Assembly: GCA_036250225.1 (NCBI GenBank) | Contig: JAPZLL010000014.1 | Span: 186,001 to 250,000 of the forward strand | Length of the DNA: 64,000 nt | Reading direction: 5' to 3' | From: Cercophora sp. LCS_1 | Taxonomy: Eukaryota > Ascomycota > Sordariomycetes > Sordariales > Lasiosphaeriaceae | Made by a program: the position numbers and the translations under genes | The notes under the pieces: model-generated | Seen by the model: only the letters and a program-made list of their open reading frames with translations | What the model was told of the DNA's origin: nothing | The model's database searches: none | Shown: positions 43,314-53,886 of the stretch, piece by piece | Layout of the letters: each line of letters starts with the position of its first letter | How positions within the stretch are numbered: the stretch's first letter is position 1

Positions 43314-44267
43314 GGGACTCGGGTTACTGAGGATACTTCATAGGTATATTGCATCGCATGTCACTTCAGATGATAATTGCAGGGTCGGGTTGCCAGTGGA
43401 AAACGATCCACCTGATAATCCCAGGCCACTGGCCCTAAACCTTAAGCGCCACCTGCTCAGTGCTTGCTCAACGGCTTGAAACGGTCAGGTGCCTGAAGCT
43501 GGCGCAGGTACCGTCGCCTGGGACAAAATAATTGACCCAACAAGCACGACGAACATGATAAAAACAGCTTGACATCAATCATAGGATTAGCTCTTGTATA
43601 TTACGGTTCGCCAACTGTCACAAGACTTTGAGAGAGCTTGGGGACGTTCTTAATACCCGTTTCAACGCAAGTGACTGAGTGGGAAACGGCTGCGCCATTC
43701 TCAGATCTCGATATTTTCGGAGAGGGAGCTCGGGTTGTCCCGAGCCAAGCCCATGAGACTCGGCGGGGGCCGAGGGTTAAGGTCTTGGAGAATACCGACA
43801 TCAGTGCTATATTGGGCAAACACAACTAGTAGGTGCAGGGAGTCTCTGTTTGCCGTTATCATCAGTCGGTTTTGGTTTGATTCGAGACTTGAAGGGGCTG
43901 AATCTACGGGGTACGTTGTGCCAGAACACAAGCTGCACGAGTTCAGTCACTCAATTGCAAGAACGAGCTTGCGCCACAATACACCCTTCTTCCAAGCTTC
44001 ACCAGCCTCCCACGCCTCCACATTCTCTTTGTGCCCCACCAAAGTGGACAGAAGCTCGGACTTTCGCTTGTCAGGTTTTTGTCGACCTCAAACCCTCATT
44101 CTTCAACAAAACCTCCATCTCCCGCGCTCTCTTCCCTTTTCTCTTTCTCTTTTCCAACCAAGGCGACCTTCGCCTGCCAGTCGACCGACCTCGCTCCAGG
44201 GTTCGGTCACTTGCAGCGGCCAACTACAGATGTAAGGGCCCTGCAATCGCAACCACAACCACATCAC
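43314..44267. promoter_or_regulatory. Divergent promoter region of URK1 and GID8
   Basis: About 950 bases between divergent genes. The GID8-proximal 300 bases are C/T-rich and contain upstream ATGs, typical of a long fungal leader. No supported gene. Confidence 0.5.
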
Positions 44268-45576
44268 ATGTCCGAGAGGAATCGTCTACCTTCGCTGTCG
44301 GATCGCTACACGGATTTGTTCATTCCGGCCGAGGATATCCGTCGTCAGCTTTTAGACGCGACACCCCGTGTGCCTTCCAGGTCTCCTCCTACTTCGTCTT
44401 CCGACTCTTCCCCCGCACCCTCGGAAGACCCAGACCGAATGGTGCGTGGAGTGTGGCAGCACCTGGGGAATGACGTTTCCACTAACCATAGTTTCGCAGC
44501 AGACTTCCTCAACGTCGACGGCCATCCCCGTAAAAAATGCATTTGAAACGCGGGTAGCGGACATCAAGTCCCCAAAGAGGTATGAAGCCGCCCTCCTAGT
44601 ACCCTAAGCCAAATGATGATTGCGTATCAATGGGAATCTCTCTGAATTTCATGTGGAGAACACCAAGCATTTATCTCGTAAATCCTGACTGCTTTCACAC
44701 TACTCTGATCTCCAGCATGCCCTTATTGACACGCGCTAACGAGACACAGCGACATCAATGCTCTTATCCTCGACTATTTGACCATGGAGGGGTATCCCAA
44801 AGCGGCTGCAAAGTTCTCGAAAGAAGCAAACTTGCAGCCGCAGCAAAAGGGGCACTCCATCGAGTCTCGTCAGAACATCAAGGAAGCTATCCTGAACGGG
44901 CGCATCGAAGTAGCGATCACTGCCCTCAACGAGCTTGACCCAGAAGTATGACTACTTTTCCCTTTATACCTTCCCCGTTCGCTATGATTCGACACTGAGT
45001 TTCATGCACCACTCTGAGGCCTTTTGGCTGTGGATGACAAACACCACCTTTTTATATGAGCATAATCCTCTACATTCTTCATGACAGCCACCGCCGTCCT
45101 GTGCAAGGCTAACCATGAGTCAGATTCTGGACAACGACCCGCAGCTGCACTTTTCCCTCTTGCGGCTGCAGCTCGTTGAGCTCATTAGGCAATGCAATGG
45201 CGGTGATATCAATCCTGCCTTGGACTTCGCGACCAAGAAGCTTGCTCCTCGCGCGGCCTTGAACAAAGAGTTCTTGAAGGATCTTGAGAAGACGATGGCC
45301 TTATTGATCTTCCCCCATGAGAGCCTGGCTCCAGAGCTCGACGCGTTGCTACGGTCTGACCTCCGTTTGAATACGGCGACCAAGGTGAATGAGGCCATCC
45401 TGGAACGGCAAGCCCGTCGCAGAGAAGCGGCGATCAGGCAACTCGTCAAGATGCGGGCATGGGCAGAGAACTCGGCCAGAGCCAAGAAGAAAGACCTGCC
45501 GGACAGGATCGAACTAGGTCTATATGGCGAGGATGATTATAATGAGAACGGCCACGAGCCGATGATAACGACATAG
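44268..45576 (+). CDS. GID8: GID/CTLH E3 ligase subunit GID8
   Basis: Four exons (44268-44441, 44500-44579, 44750-44945, 45124-45576) encode 300 residues. A Ser/Pro-rich N-terminus (about 1-85) leads into the LisH motif INALILDYLTMEGYPKAAAKFSKEA and the CTLH motif SIESRQNIKEAILNGRIEVAITALNELDPEILDNDPQLHFSLLRLQLVELIR. The CRA region (ALDFATKKLAPRAALNKEFLKDLEKTMALLIF...) follows. This order is that of Gid8/TWA1. GID8 is a scaffold of the multi-subunit GID/CTLH ubiquitin ligase, which in yeast removes gluconeogenic enzymes when glucose returns. Two introns have clear CTAAC branch sites (44482-44487 and just before 45124). The start at 44268 is the first ATG giving this frame after the leader. 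Confidence 0.94.
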
Positions 45577-46169
45577 GGGCCGTTCGGTAGGAGTCGTGGG
45601 CGTTCTTGATTCGTAATAGGTTGAAGGTGGGATTGCATCGGATCGGCGTTTTGGGCTGGTGGAATATTGGGTGAATTGAATTGGGTGTTCTGGCAGGATT
45701 GTCCTGATACCTCAGGCATGTAGCGTTTCGACCGTAGTTTGATTGCTATCAAACATTGCGTGGCATCATGGCCTCGGCAATCATTTTGCCCACGATCAAG
45801 TCACAGCGCATGTGGCTTCCAGGTTGTTCTGAGGCATCTAAGACCAGTGATATCAAAGGTCCGGCTCATACCTAACCGCACAAGCGTGACAGCTGAAGGA
45901 AAAAAAGGTCACTGCTCAGCGGCTGCGCTCAGTGTGGTGTGGCCTGGCATCTAATGGTATTTGAGATCAAAGATCAGTGTATCCATTTTTTGTCCAATGC
46001 TTCTAAACTGCCGAAAAACAAGTATTCAAAAAATGAATTTGCGTAGAATGAACAGTCCTGGCATTTCAAGTTCTATTGACCAGGTCTGCGCCCGCATCCC
46101 ATATGTACAGCCCAACGAACACATACTCTACCAAGTCCCATTTTCCCACTTGCACCCTCATCCCCCTCT
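45577..46169. other. Intergenic region between convergent GID8 and NDUFS4
   Basis: About 590 bases, both 3' UTRs, moderately AT-rich. No gene seen. Confidence 0.5.
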
Positions 46170-46873
46170 TTACTTTGTCCGGATGATCTTAAGTTTGTTG
46201 GGGGAGTAGGTAAAGTTGTTGGCGTAGGCCTTGGGAGTGAAATGCCGCTCGTTAGGCTCCTGGACAAAGTACTCGTAGCCCTGCTTCTCGGCAAACGCAA
46301 TGGCGTCCTCTTTGGTCTTGAAGTGGATGTGCGTGCCCTGCATCATATCGGCCGACGATTGCCATCCCATCAGAGGGTTCTCCCAACGGTGGCCCTTTCC
46401 AAGAACGTCCCAGTCCATGCGCCATCGTGTGCCGATCCAGTCGCCCGACTGCGTGGCCGGCTTTGTGGGCTTGTAAATGCTACAACCTATTAGTCCATAT
46501 TTCGGGGTGTAGACGGCAAAATGGCGTACCGGACTGTGCGAGCTTGAAGCTCCATGGGGGCGCCGGAGATGACGGCAGCGGGGAGAATGCCCTCCTCAGT
46601 GCCGTCTTGGACGTGCTTGGGCACAGGGGTGAAATTGCTGCCAGACAAAATAGGTCAATTGGATTCTGCCTAGGGCCAAGAGATTTCGTACGAGGTGGCC
46701 TTGTCGACCGGAGAGCTATATTCAGGGGCATCTCTCTTGAGCGTGGCCATCGGGGATGTCTCCGCGGGAACAGAGCTTGACGTGCTCTCGAATCGGCGTG
46801 TGACGGGGATAATTCGCTGCGACGCTCCACGCAGCATGCGCGCGGCTGAGGCCGTCGCTCGTAATGAGGCCAT
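46170..46873 (-). CDS. NDUFS4: NADH:ubiquinone oxidoreductase 18-21 kDa subunit (NDUFS4)
   Basis: Three exons (46692-46873, 46530-46637, 46170-46479) encode 199 residues. The N-terminus MASLRATASAARMLRGASQRIIPVTRRF is a mitochondrial presequence. The mature part reads ELQARTVRIYKPTKPATQSGDWIGTRWRMDWDVLGKGHRWENPLMGWQSSADMMQGTHIHFKTKEDAIAFAEKQGYEYFVQEP, the ETC_C1_NDUFA4/NDUFS4 domain. NDUFS4 sits in the peripheral N module/Q module junction of complex I and helps stable assembly. The Neurospora counterpart is the 21-kDa subunit (nuo-21). It is divergent from the ATP synthase subunit f gene with 277 bases between start codons. Confidence 0.95.
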
Positions 46874-47150
46874 TGCGGTTCGTGGGGGAAAGGAGAGCGG
46901 GGAGTTTGAGAAGTGGTGATGGCAGTTTGAAGGGATTTGGTGGTGTTGCTTGCCCGTTGCTCGAGGTCACAAGCCCCACCTTGCGTGGTTTGATTGGCTG
47001 CCCGGGAACAACCGCGCAACAATGTGGTCCCGAGAACCTGCGTTTTCCCGCTGACCTTAACACCTCAAACAACAACTTCAATTGAAGGTCGACCTCTCCG
47101 CAAACCGAATTTCTCCCCGACGCGCGCGAGCGATCATCCCAATTGCCATA
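46874..47150. promoter_or_regulatory. Bidirectional promoter of NDUFS4 and ATP synthase subunit f
   Basis: Only 277 bases separate the two start codons. A CCAAT box in reverse orientation (TGATTGGCT, core ATTGG at 46993-46997) lies near the middle. The HAP/CBC complex binds such sites and in fungi drives many respiratory genes, so a shared control of complex I and complex V subunits is plausible. Confidence 0.6.
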
Positions 47151-47848
47151 ATGAGCTTCGTCACTCGCCGGGCGCTTTCGACGCTCATCCCGCCCAAGGT
47201 TGGTTTTCTCGGGGGAGTAGAGCGATGTGCGATCGGAGCTAACTTGGATGCAGGTGGCTTCCCCCAAGGTACGTTGCTAGACGACGAAATGTGAACCGAG
47301 AGCTGGATCGAGATATTTGGTCTGAGGGGAACTGTGGTGTGTCAATTGGCTGTCTGAGGCCGGGAGGCGGAGACCTGAGGCGACGATGAGGACCGGGCCG
47401 AGTGAAGGGCGAACGATGTTTGGATATGGACAGAAGGACGGCCCAATTCCAGAACAGACGGCTGACATATAGGATTCAGGCCATTGGCGCCGCCCCCGAT
47501 GCCATCAAGATGCAGCGCGTCGTTTCCTTCTACGAGAAACTCCCGCGGGGACCGGCCCCTGAGGTCAAGGCGACCGGCCTTCTCGGCAGATATCAGGCCA
47601 AGCACTTTGGAAAGAACCCTACGGCGAAGCGTACGTAACCCTTATGGCCATAAAGAATATCGGCCTTGGGTGGTGGACTTGGATTGCTGACTGTTCGGCA
47701 GCTATCATCCAGGCTCTTGCATTCCTCCTCGTCATCGGTTATGCTCAGAACTACTACTTCCACCTCCGTAATGCCCATCCCTTGATACGCTTGCTGGGAA
47801 TACAGATCTAACTGTTTTACAGGTCACCACAAGAACAACGCCCACTAA
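47151..47848 (+). CDS. ATP17: Mitochondrial ATP synthase subunit f
   Basis: Five exons (47151-47198, 47254-47268, 47480-47630, 47702-47767, 47823-47848) encode 101 residues, matching the length of yeast Atp17. Exon 2 is a 15-nt microexon coding VASPK. The protein reads MSFVTRRALSTLIPPKVASPKAIGAAPDAIKMQRVVSFYEKLPRGPAP (split here by introns only), then GLLGRYQAKHF, a membrane segment PIIQALAFLLVIGYAQNYYFHL and the C-terminal RHHKNNAH. Subunit f is a single-pass Fo subunit at the dimer interface side of subunit a. All junctions have GT-AG signals. Without the microexon the frame is kept, but the VASPK segment linking presequence region and core is lost. Confidence 0.93.
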
Positions 47849-49243
47849 ATTAGGTCGTGATGGTGCTTCAGCATGGAGTTCGCTCGGGCGTGTACATAAA
47901 CTGTGATCAATAGAATCCAAGTGCTCACTGAGCTCTAAAGAGAATCAGCTCCTTTGTGCTACCAACTGCGTCTCAGGTGTAACCAAGTCTTTAGGAGCTT
48001 TGAGTATGTGACACGGATGGCACCCGGAAAATGAGCGGGCATATTTATGGGTAACGAGATCAATGGTGCCAACATCGCACAGTTGTTTTCCCAATCTCAA
48101 CTCACTGGCCGTAACGACGGCGGTAGGTAGGAAATAAGGCGGTGTGGTGACTGTTCAGGATATGTCGCACCTCAACCAGACAGTAAATCGCTTCGTTGTG
48201 GCCCATGCTGCTGCGCAGCCAGTCAGGTCGGTCGACTCTCCTTCTGCGCGCTTTCCATTGACGCTATTCTCCTGTCGTCCCAATTGAACGGCCATCCTTC
48301 AATTTGAAGCCTTGCCCCTCGCAAATCATAAATCAATCTTCTTGGGAAACTCTCTTGGGAGATTTTCTTCGACTTCTCACCCACTCCCCACACTTCAACT
48401 CCACGCAACACCTGCACAAACCACCATCTCCACCATCTTCCCACAGCCCCAAACCGGACCAAAGTCTTCCTACTTCTGCACCCTCTAACCTGTAACCAGT
48501 ACCAGCTGCTCCGGCAAGTCCTGGCTGGCTTCCTTGGTAAGTTCGATTTATTTTCATCTTGCGTCACTCTCGCTGCACATTCCCCACCCTCAAATTCCAC
48601 TCCTTCCCTCCATAAAGTTTACGCCTCTCGACCTCCAAGCGAACGGAAAACGCCCAGACGTGTCTGGCTGCGAATAATTGCTCGGAACGGTGTTTGCTGG
48701 CGACTGGATTACACGGAGAAGGCGGAACGTAGTCCTCGAGGCATCCTGGCTTGGCATTGCATTCAGGATCTTCCTCGCTCGGCGGGCGATTTTCACGCTA
48801 ACCCAAAACGACGCTGCGGGCAGCTGTGACCTTCGCCAACCGTCCCGAGTCGTCAGTCACCAGCCGCATCGCCTCTCGCAGGAAACATCACCTCCTGCCA
48901 CTTTTCCTTTGCACCTCACCACCTCCCCCCTTCCTCCCCTCATTTACGACCGTGCACGGAGGCATTCTAATACTCCAGACCAGACTCTGGAAGACAGAAG
49001 GAGGGTACGTCGGTCTTGTCGCACCTCCCCGACGGCCTTTGCAGCCTTTCCACCCCGAAAACTCTCACCCGCACCCGTTTTGCGCACCCCGGTCGGCCCA
49101 ATTTTGATGACAGCAAACTGACATTTTTGGCGATTCCATTAGATATCCCCGACCGCGTCCTTACCCTCTTGATACTTGGCGACTTGGTGGAACAGCGACC
49201 CATCAACCATCGTCATTCGATCAGCAGCCGTACATACAGCTGG
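47849..49243. other. Intergenic region and long CT-rich leader of the RGG protein gene
   Basis: About 1.4 kb. From about 48240 the plus strand is strongly C/T/A-rich with many CCACC runs, typical of a highly expressed fungal gene's promoter and 5' UTR. An open frame from 49016 runs in frame into the first coding exon, so a longer N-terminus cannot be excluded. Frames at 48223-48600 (minus) reflect the base skew only. Confidence 0.45.
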
Positions 49244-52200
49244 ATGATGGCTACTGTGTCTCCGAGGGAGCGATCCGATGAAGCTACTGTAACTTCTGAG
49301 CACGTAAGCCTTCCCGAAGTCCATTTACCTGTTGTCGCGGACTCTTTCTGACCTTAGCTTTCGCTTCCCCGCTCTCAGGCGACCAAGTTCGATACTGACT
49401 CGCACAATGTCGACCACCCGCAGGTGAACGGCGACGTTAACGCGACGGACGATATCGAGAACAAACTCATTTCCGAGATTGTGGACGATTTGGTCAACTC
49501 TGCAGAAGTCAGCATTAGTGGAGGGTCTGACAACGAGGCCAAGAGCGATGTTTCCAAGCTCAAGGACGGCGAAAAGGGCCATGCCCGCACGTCGTCGGCA
49601 GTGAAGAAGCCTGCCTCGTTCAAGGCTATTAGCGTCAACAAGACATTCCTCAATACCAAGGGTTTCACGTCAACCGCCCCGATCAAGCCCGCTGATAAGG
49701 TGGCTCCGGCAACGACCGCGGCATCGACTACTAGCAGCACTCTGACAGCGTCGCGTCCCCGATTAGTCGTCAAATCTGGAAGCGGCGGACTTGTCGCAAA
49801 ATCATCGGGCGCAAATGGCCAGGGTTCGGCTCCAGACCCGAATGCGGTTTGGAACAAGAATCGTCGTAAGTTGTACACCCGCATGGACCAATGGTCTGCT
49901 AACACATCGGGTAGCTGCACCACCCCCTCCACCGAAGAACTACACCGACGAGGAGCTGAAGAAGTACGGCATTCACATGGCTAACCGCCTCCAGACCGAC
50001 GATAGCAAGGGCGGCCAGTCGAACTGGGCCGACATAGATGACGACGACGAGGACTGGGCCCCGGAAACTATCACTTGGAAGGATGGTACGAAGATTGCGA
50101 TTCCGCACACCGAAGAGCATCCCCCAGCTCCTACCCCCGAACCGATCCCCGTTGCGGCGCCCCCCGCGCCAGCTCCAGCGCCAGCCCCCAGACTAGTCGC
50201 GAAAGAGAACGGCGCGCCGGAGAGGCCCAAGCCAGCTCCTGCAGCCCCGGTCAAGACAGATGTTCTTGCTTCGAGAAAGGGATTGGTTCTCAAGGGCGCC
50301 CCCGAGAAGCCGACACTCGTCGCAAAGCCGCCCGCCCCTCCGACACCCGTCAAGTCGCCATGGGCTCCTCTCCCGAAGGTGGACAAGGTTCCCCCAGTTG
50401 CCGCCGAGGCACCGAGTCATGCCCATCCGGCCTCCAAGTTGCCACCCAAAGACGCGCCAATGTCGAAGAGCGTAACCCCTCCGCCGCCGAAAGAGATTGC
50501 AGCCGACGATTTCAGCCGCGCCCCGTGGCGCGATGGTCCTTCCGGCGCCGGCAGAGAACTGTACGATTCCAAGTCAGGCCGCTACGAGCCTGTTTCAGAC
50601 CGTCGGGGCTCGCTTCGGCCAGATGCTCAGCATGGCAGGCAGCCAGCATTGCTCCAGCGATCTCCCAACCATGAGCAACCAGGCCCTCTCGACGGCACGT
50701 TCCAGTCTGGACGGCCTGTTGAGCTCCCGTACGGTCGCCGACGCGGGTCCTCAAACGTAAGCGGAGGAAGCGGCAGTTATATGCACCGCTTGGAGACACG
50801 TGGCCAGGGGCTGCCGACTCCCGAGCTCCTGAGTGCTCGCCAGGGATCCGTAGGAGGCAGGAGCGACAGTCCGGCGTCTCCCAGGAATTTCTCCCCATCG
50901 GGAATGAGCGGCCCGCGCCAGGGCCAAGCCTGGCCGCCCAAGGCATCCCCTGCACTGTCCCACGCCACGCTCCATCATCCCAACGGACCGCCTGCCAGCG
51001 CCCCGTCTGCTCACGCAATACTTGGACATGTCGTTTCTGAGGACGAGCTCGAGTTGCAGAAGCGTATTATGCAGGAGCGACGCGAGCTTGCGATGAAGCG
51101 ACGTCTTGAGGAAGAGGCTAAAGAAGAAGCTGCAAGGAAGGAGCGAATCCGCCTCAAACTGGCGGCCTTGGGTCCGGCTCCCGAATCGAACAGCGCCAAG
51201 AAGGCAGCTGCGAAGACACCAACACAGATCCAGCCCCGCGAGGCCGCCCCAGTTGCGTCCCCGCAACAACCGACTCCCACAGAGGAGATCAAGTCTGTTG
51301 AGAAGGCGCCGTCTAAAGCACCTTCGACCACGGCAGCGGAGTCAGTCAAGAGCGATTCGACCCCGAGAAGCCTCCCAAGCCAACCGGTTCCACCAGCAGA
51401 GACAGTGGATATGCGGGCCCAGCCGACGAACACCCACGCCCATCCGTGGGCGCCTGTGCCTGCTCCACCGGAGAGATATCCGACCACCTCGTGGGGATCT
51501 CGCTCGGCGGCGGGCAACGTCTGGGGTGCGCCGAACAACAACCGAAGCCTCGGCAACGGAACTTTCAACACGGCAGACCTTGGTCCGTCACAGACTGCTC
51601 CTCTTACCAGTAAGGCGGGTCCTGGGCCTATTGCACCTCCAAGCAGCACCCGCCCCACGCAACCTAACGCTCCCGGTGCCGTTTCGCGGCAACCACCAAT
51701 TGCCCCGCCCAAGCCGGTTTCTGGGCGTCTTGCAGCGCATGAGCGTGACGCCAGATCAGCGGTATGGGCAAACAGCGCCCGTCTGAACGAGGACGCGTTC
51801 AATGAGATGCTGAACGCCCAGTTCGCGGAGCGCGACCGCCAGCTCGAGAAGGAGGGACGCACAATCAAAGACATCCAACCTGCTATCAAGGATACTTGGA
51901 GACCAACGAAGATTGACGACAGCGGTAATCGTAACGAAACAGCCCCCAAGCAGTCGCTCCACCTCAACCAAGCGGACAGCTCGTGGGTCGGCGCCGCCGA
52001 GCCGAAGGTCGCACAACAGGCATCATCGGTTGCCAGTGCCGCCACATCGGACTATAGCCAGCGGGCTCACAGCACCGCGGCGGGAGCTTCTTCGATTTTG
52101 GCTGCGAATGCCGCGCCCCAACCCACTCGCGGCTCGAGGTTCTTCCCGACTCGTGACAGAGCTGAGACGAGCTCGGATGCGCCGGTAGCGAGGTCGCCGT

Positions 52201-53096
52201 CACCACCTCCACCGGACATGGCAGGCCACCCAGCGTGGGAAGGGGACACAGCGCATCCGCATGTGTCTCTGCCGCGCCCTGCAGTGGTTGTCAAGCTCCC
52301 ACCAGCAGCCCCTACCGGACCTCGGGCACCTACTCTCGAGCACAAAGCTGTCCCACAGGCACCAGCCTCCATGGTGCAGCCGCCGACCTTTGGGTGGGCT
52401 TCACAGACTGCTTACAGGGAGCACGAAACAGCGCCATCTACGGGCGGTTCTTCCCAAAACTGGCAAGCCAAGATCAACAGTCTTCTTGGCACTGGCACTG
52501 GCAAGACAGTTGGTCCCAGATCGCCGATTGAGCGCCCGCACCATGTCGGTCAGTATCCGGCATCTGCGGCTGCGAGATCCATGGCCTTGTCAGCAGACAG
52601 CGGGTCTGCAACGACCAAGGGCCCGGCTGAGGAGTGCTTCGAGGAGCAAGAGATGGGTTCGCTGCCACCTGTCCGACTCCCGACCAAAGTCCCGGACATG
52701 CTTTGGCAGCCGAGCCCTCCGCCAAAGCCGCTCCCGAAGAAGTTGTATGTGACCCCTACCAGCGCCGACGTTATCTCGTTCCCGCCTGGCGTGCAGGGCA
52801 ACGGCAATGTTTGGCACATCTCGTTCCCCGACTCCGACTTTAAGAAAGACATCGTGGTACCATTTGGGCGATCGCGAAGCAACCCGCGACGCGGCGGTTC
52901 CCGCGGCGGAAGACACCCGCCCTCGGGTCCCCAAGGTCGAGGTGGAAAGAGCAGAGAGGGTGGGAGTTCGTACAGCCATGATCAAGGATCTGGCGCCTCA
53001 GGCTCAAATCCCCCGCTCAACAGGAACAGCCGTGGCGGCTATCGTGGCGGGCGAGACCGTGATACCTGGACACGGCAGACGCCAATCCAAACATAG
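49244..53096 (+). CDS. Large disordered RGG-repeat protein, function unknown
   Basis: Three exons (49244-49303, 49379-49865, 49915-53096) encode 1242 residues. Recognisable islands: VWNKNRRPAPPPPPKNYTDEELKKYGIHMANRLQTDD with WADIDDDDEDWAPETITWKDGTKI (about 180-260); a charged coiled coil ELQKRIMQERRELAMKRRLEEEAKEEAARKERIRLKLAALGP (about 570-620); LNEDAFNEMLNAQFAERDRQLEKEGRTIKDIQPAIKDTWRP (about 810-850); and YVTPTSADVISFPPGVQGNGNVWHISFPDSDFKK (about 1130). The C-terminus is rich in RGG/GGR (RRGGSRGGRH, SRGGYRGGRDRD), an RNA-binding signature. The rest is Pro/Ala/Ser/Thr-rich. I expect a cytoplasmic RNA-granule or translation-related protein of filamentous fungi, but know no characterised homologue. 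ATG 49244 was preferred over the upstream in-frame ATG 49016. Confidence 0.82.
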
Positions 53097-53886
53097 ATTC
53101 ACAACGGATGGCGGGGTATATGTCGCAACATGTTGACTTGACGACACACGGCTTCCACACACAAACAAGGCTGGCATTGATCCGGCACAACACAGACCGG
53201 CACTCGGGGAAGGGCCGGTCGACTACTATTCGAGACTGCCTCGACAGTCATGTACTAATTTATTTTCGATTTTCCCAAGCGGCATTTTGCGTGGCCGCGT
53301 TTGCGCCGGGATTCTCAGCTGCATGACCTGCGAGACTCTGTACATGGGGAGAGGCACGAGGCAGGACGCCTTACGTGATCATTGTCCCTTCAGCTCGACG
53401 CGGGTTCGATGGCGTGTATACGGACGGCACTGGGCTTTGGGCTTGGTAATACCGATCGATATGCAACGAATGGAACGGAAAAGGGTCGGCGCGAGGGGGC
53501 ACGGAGCATGGGGCACAGCAGGATTGGCGAGTGTGGGATGCAGGCGCAATTTTTTCATTGGCACGGCGCCAGCTCAGACGAAGGACATGTGGTGGAGATG
53601 TCGTCGATGTCTTTACGATCAGTCCGTCTTGGTTGGCGGAGAGAGCGCAAACGACCTGGTTGCTCGACTCAGATATGAAGGGTGAATGGAACATGGTCTG
53701 GGAGGCTATGTAGCTGCACGGTTTTAGTAGCTCTACCGCTGGACAGTCAATAACCTGATTACTGACATTTATTTGCCTTGTGTCTTTGTGCGTGACTTGA
53801 TGTGGTGATTTGAGAAGCGGGGCTGCGTACTTTAGTGAATGACGGGAGGATGTGGGACCTGCATCAACGTCACCTAACACCCTGCA
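53097..53886. other. Intergenic region before the aminotransferase
   Basis: About 790 bases. Open frames on both strands between 53287 and 53880 overlap heavily and have no domain character. It holds the RGG gene 3' UTR and the aminotransferase promoter. Confidence 0.5.

Noticed and set aside
48223..48600. 125-codon minus-strand frame rich in Arg, Gly and Trp
   Set aside because: The reverse complement of a C/T/A-skewed promoter stretch produces exactly this composition.
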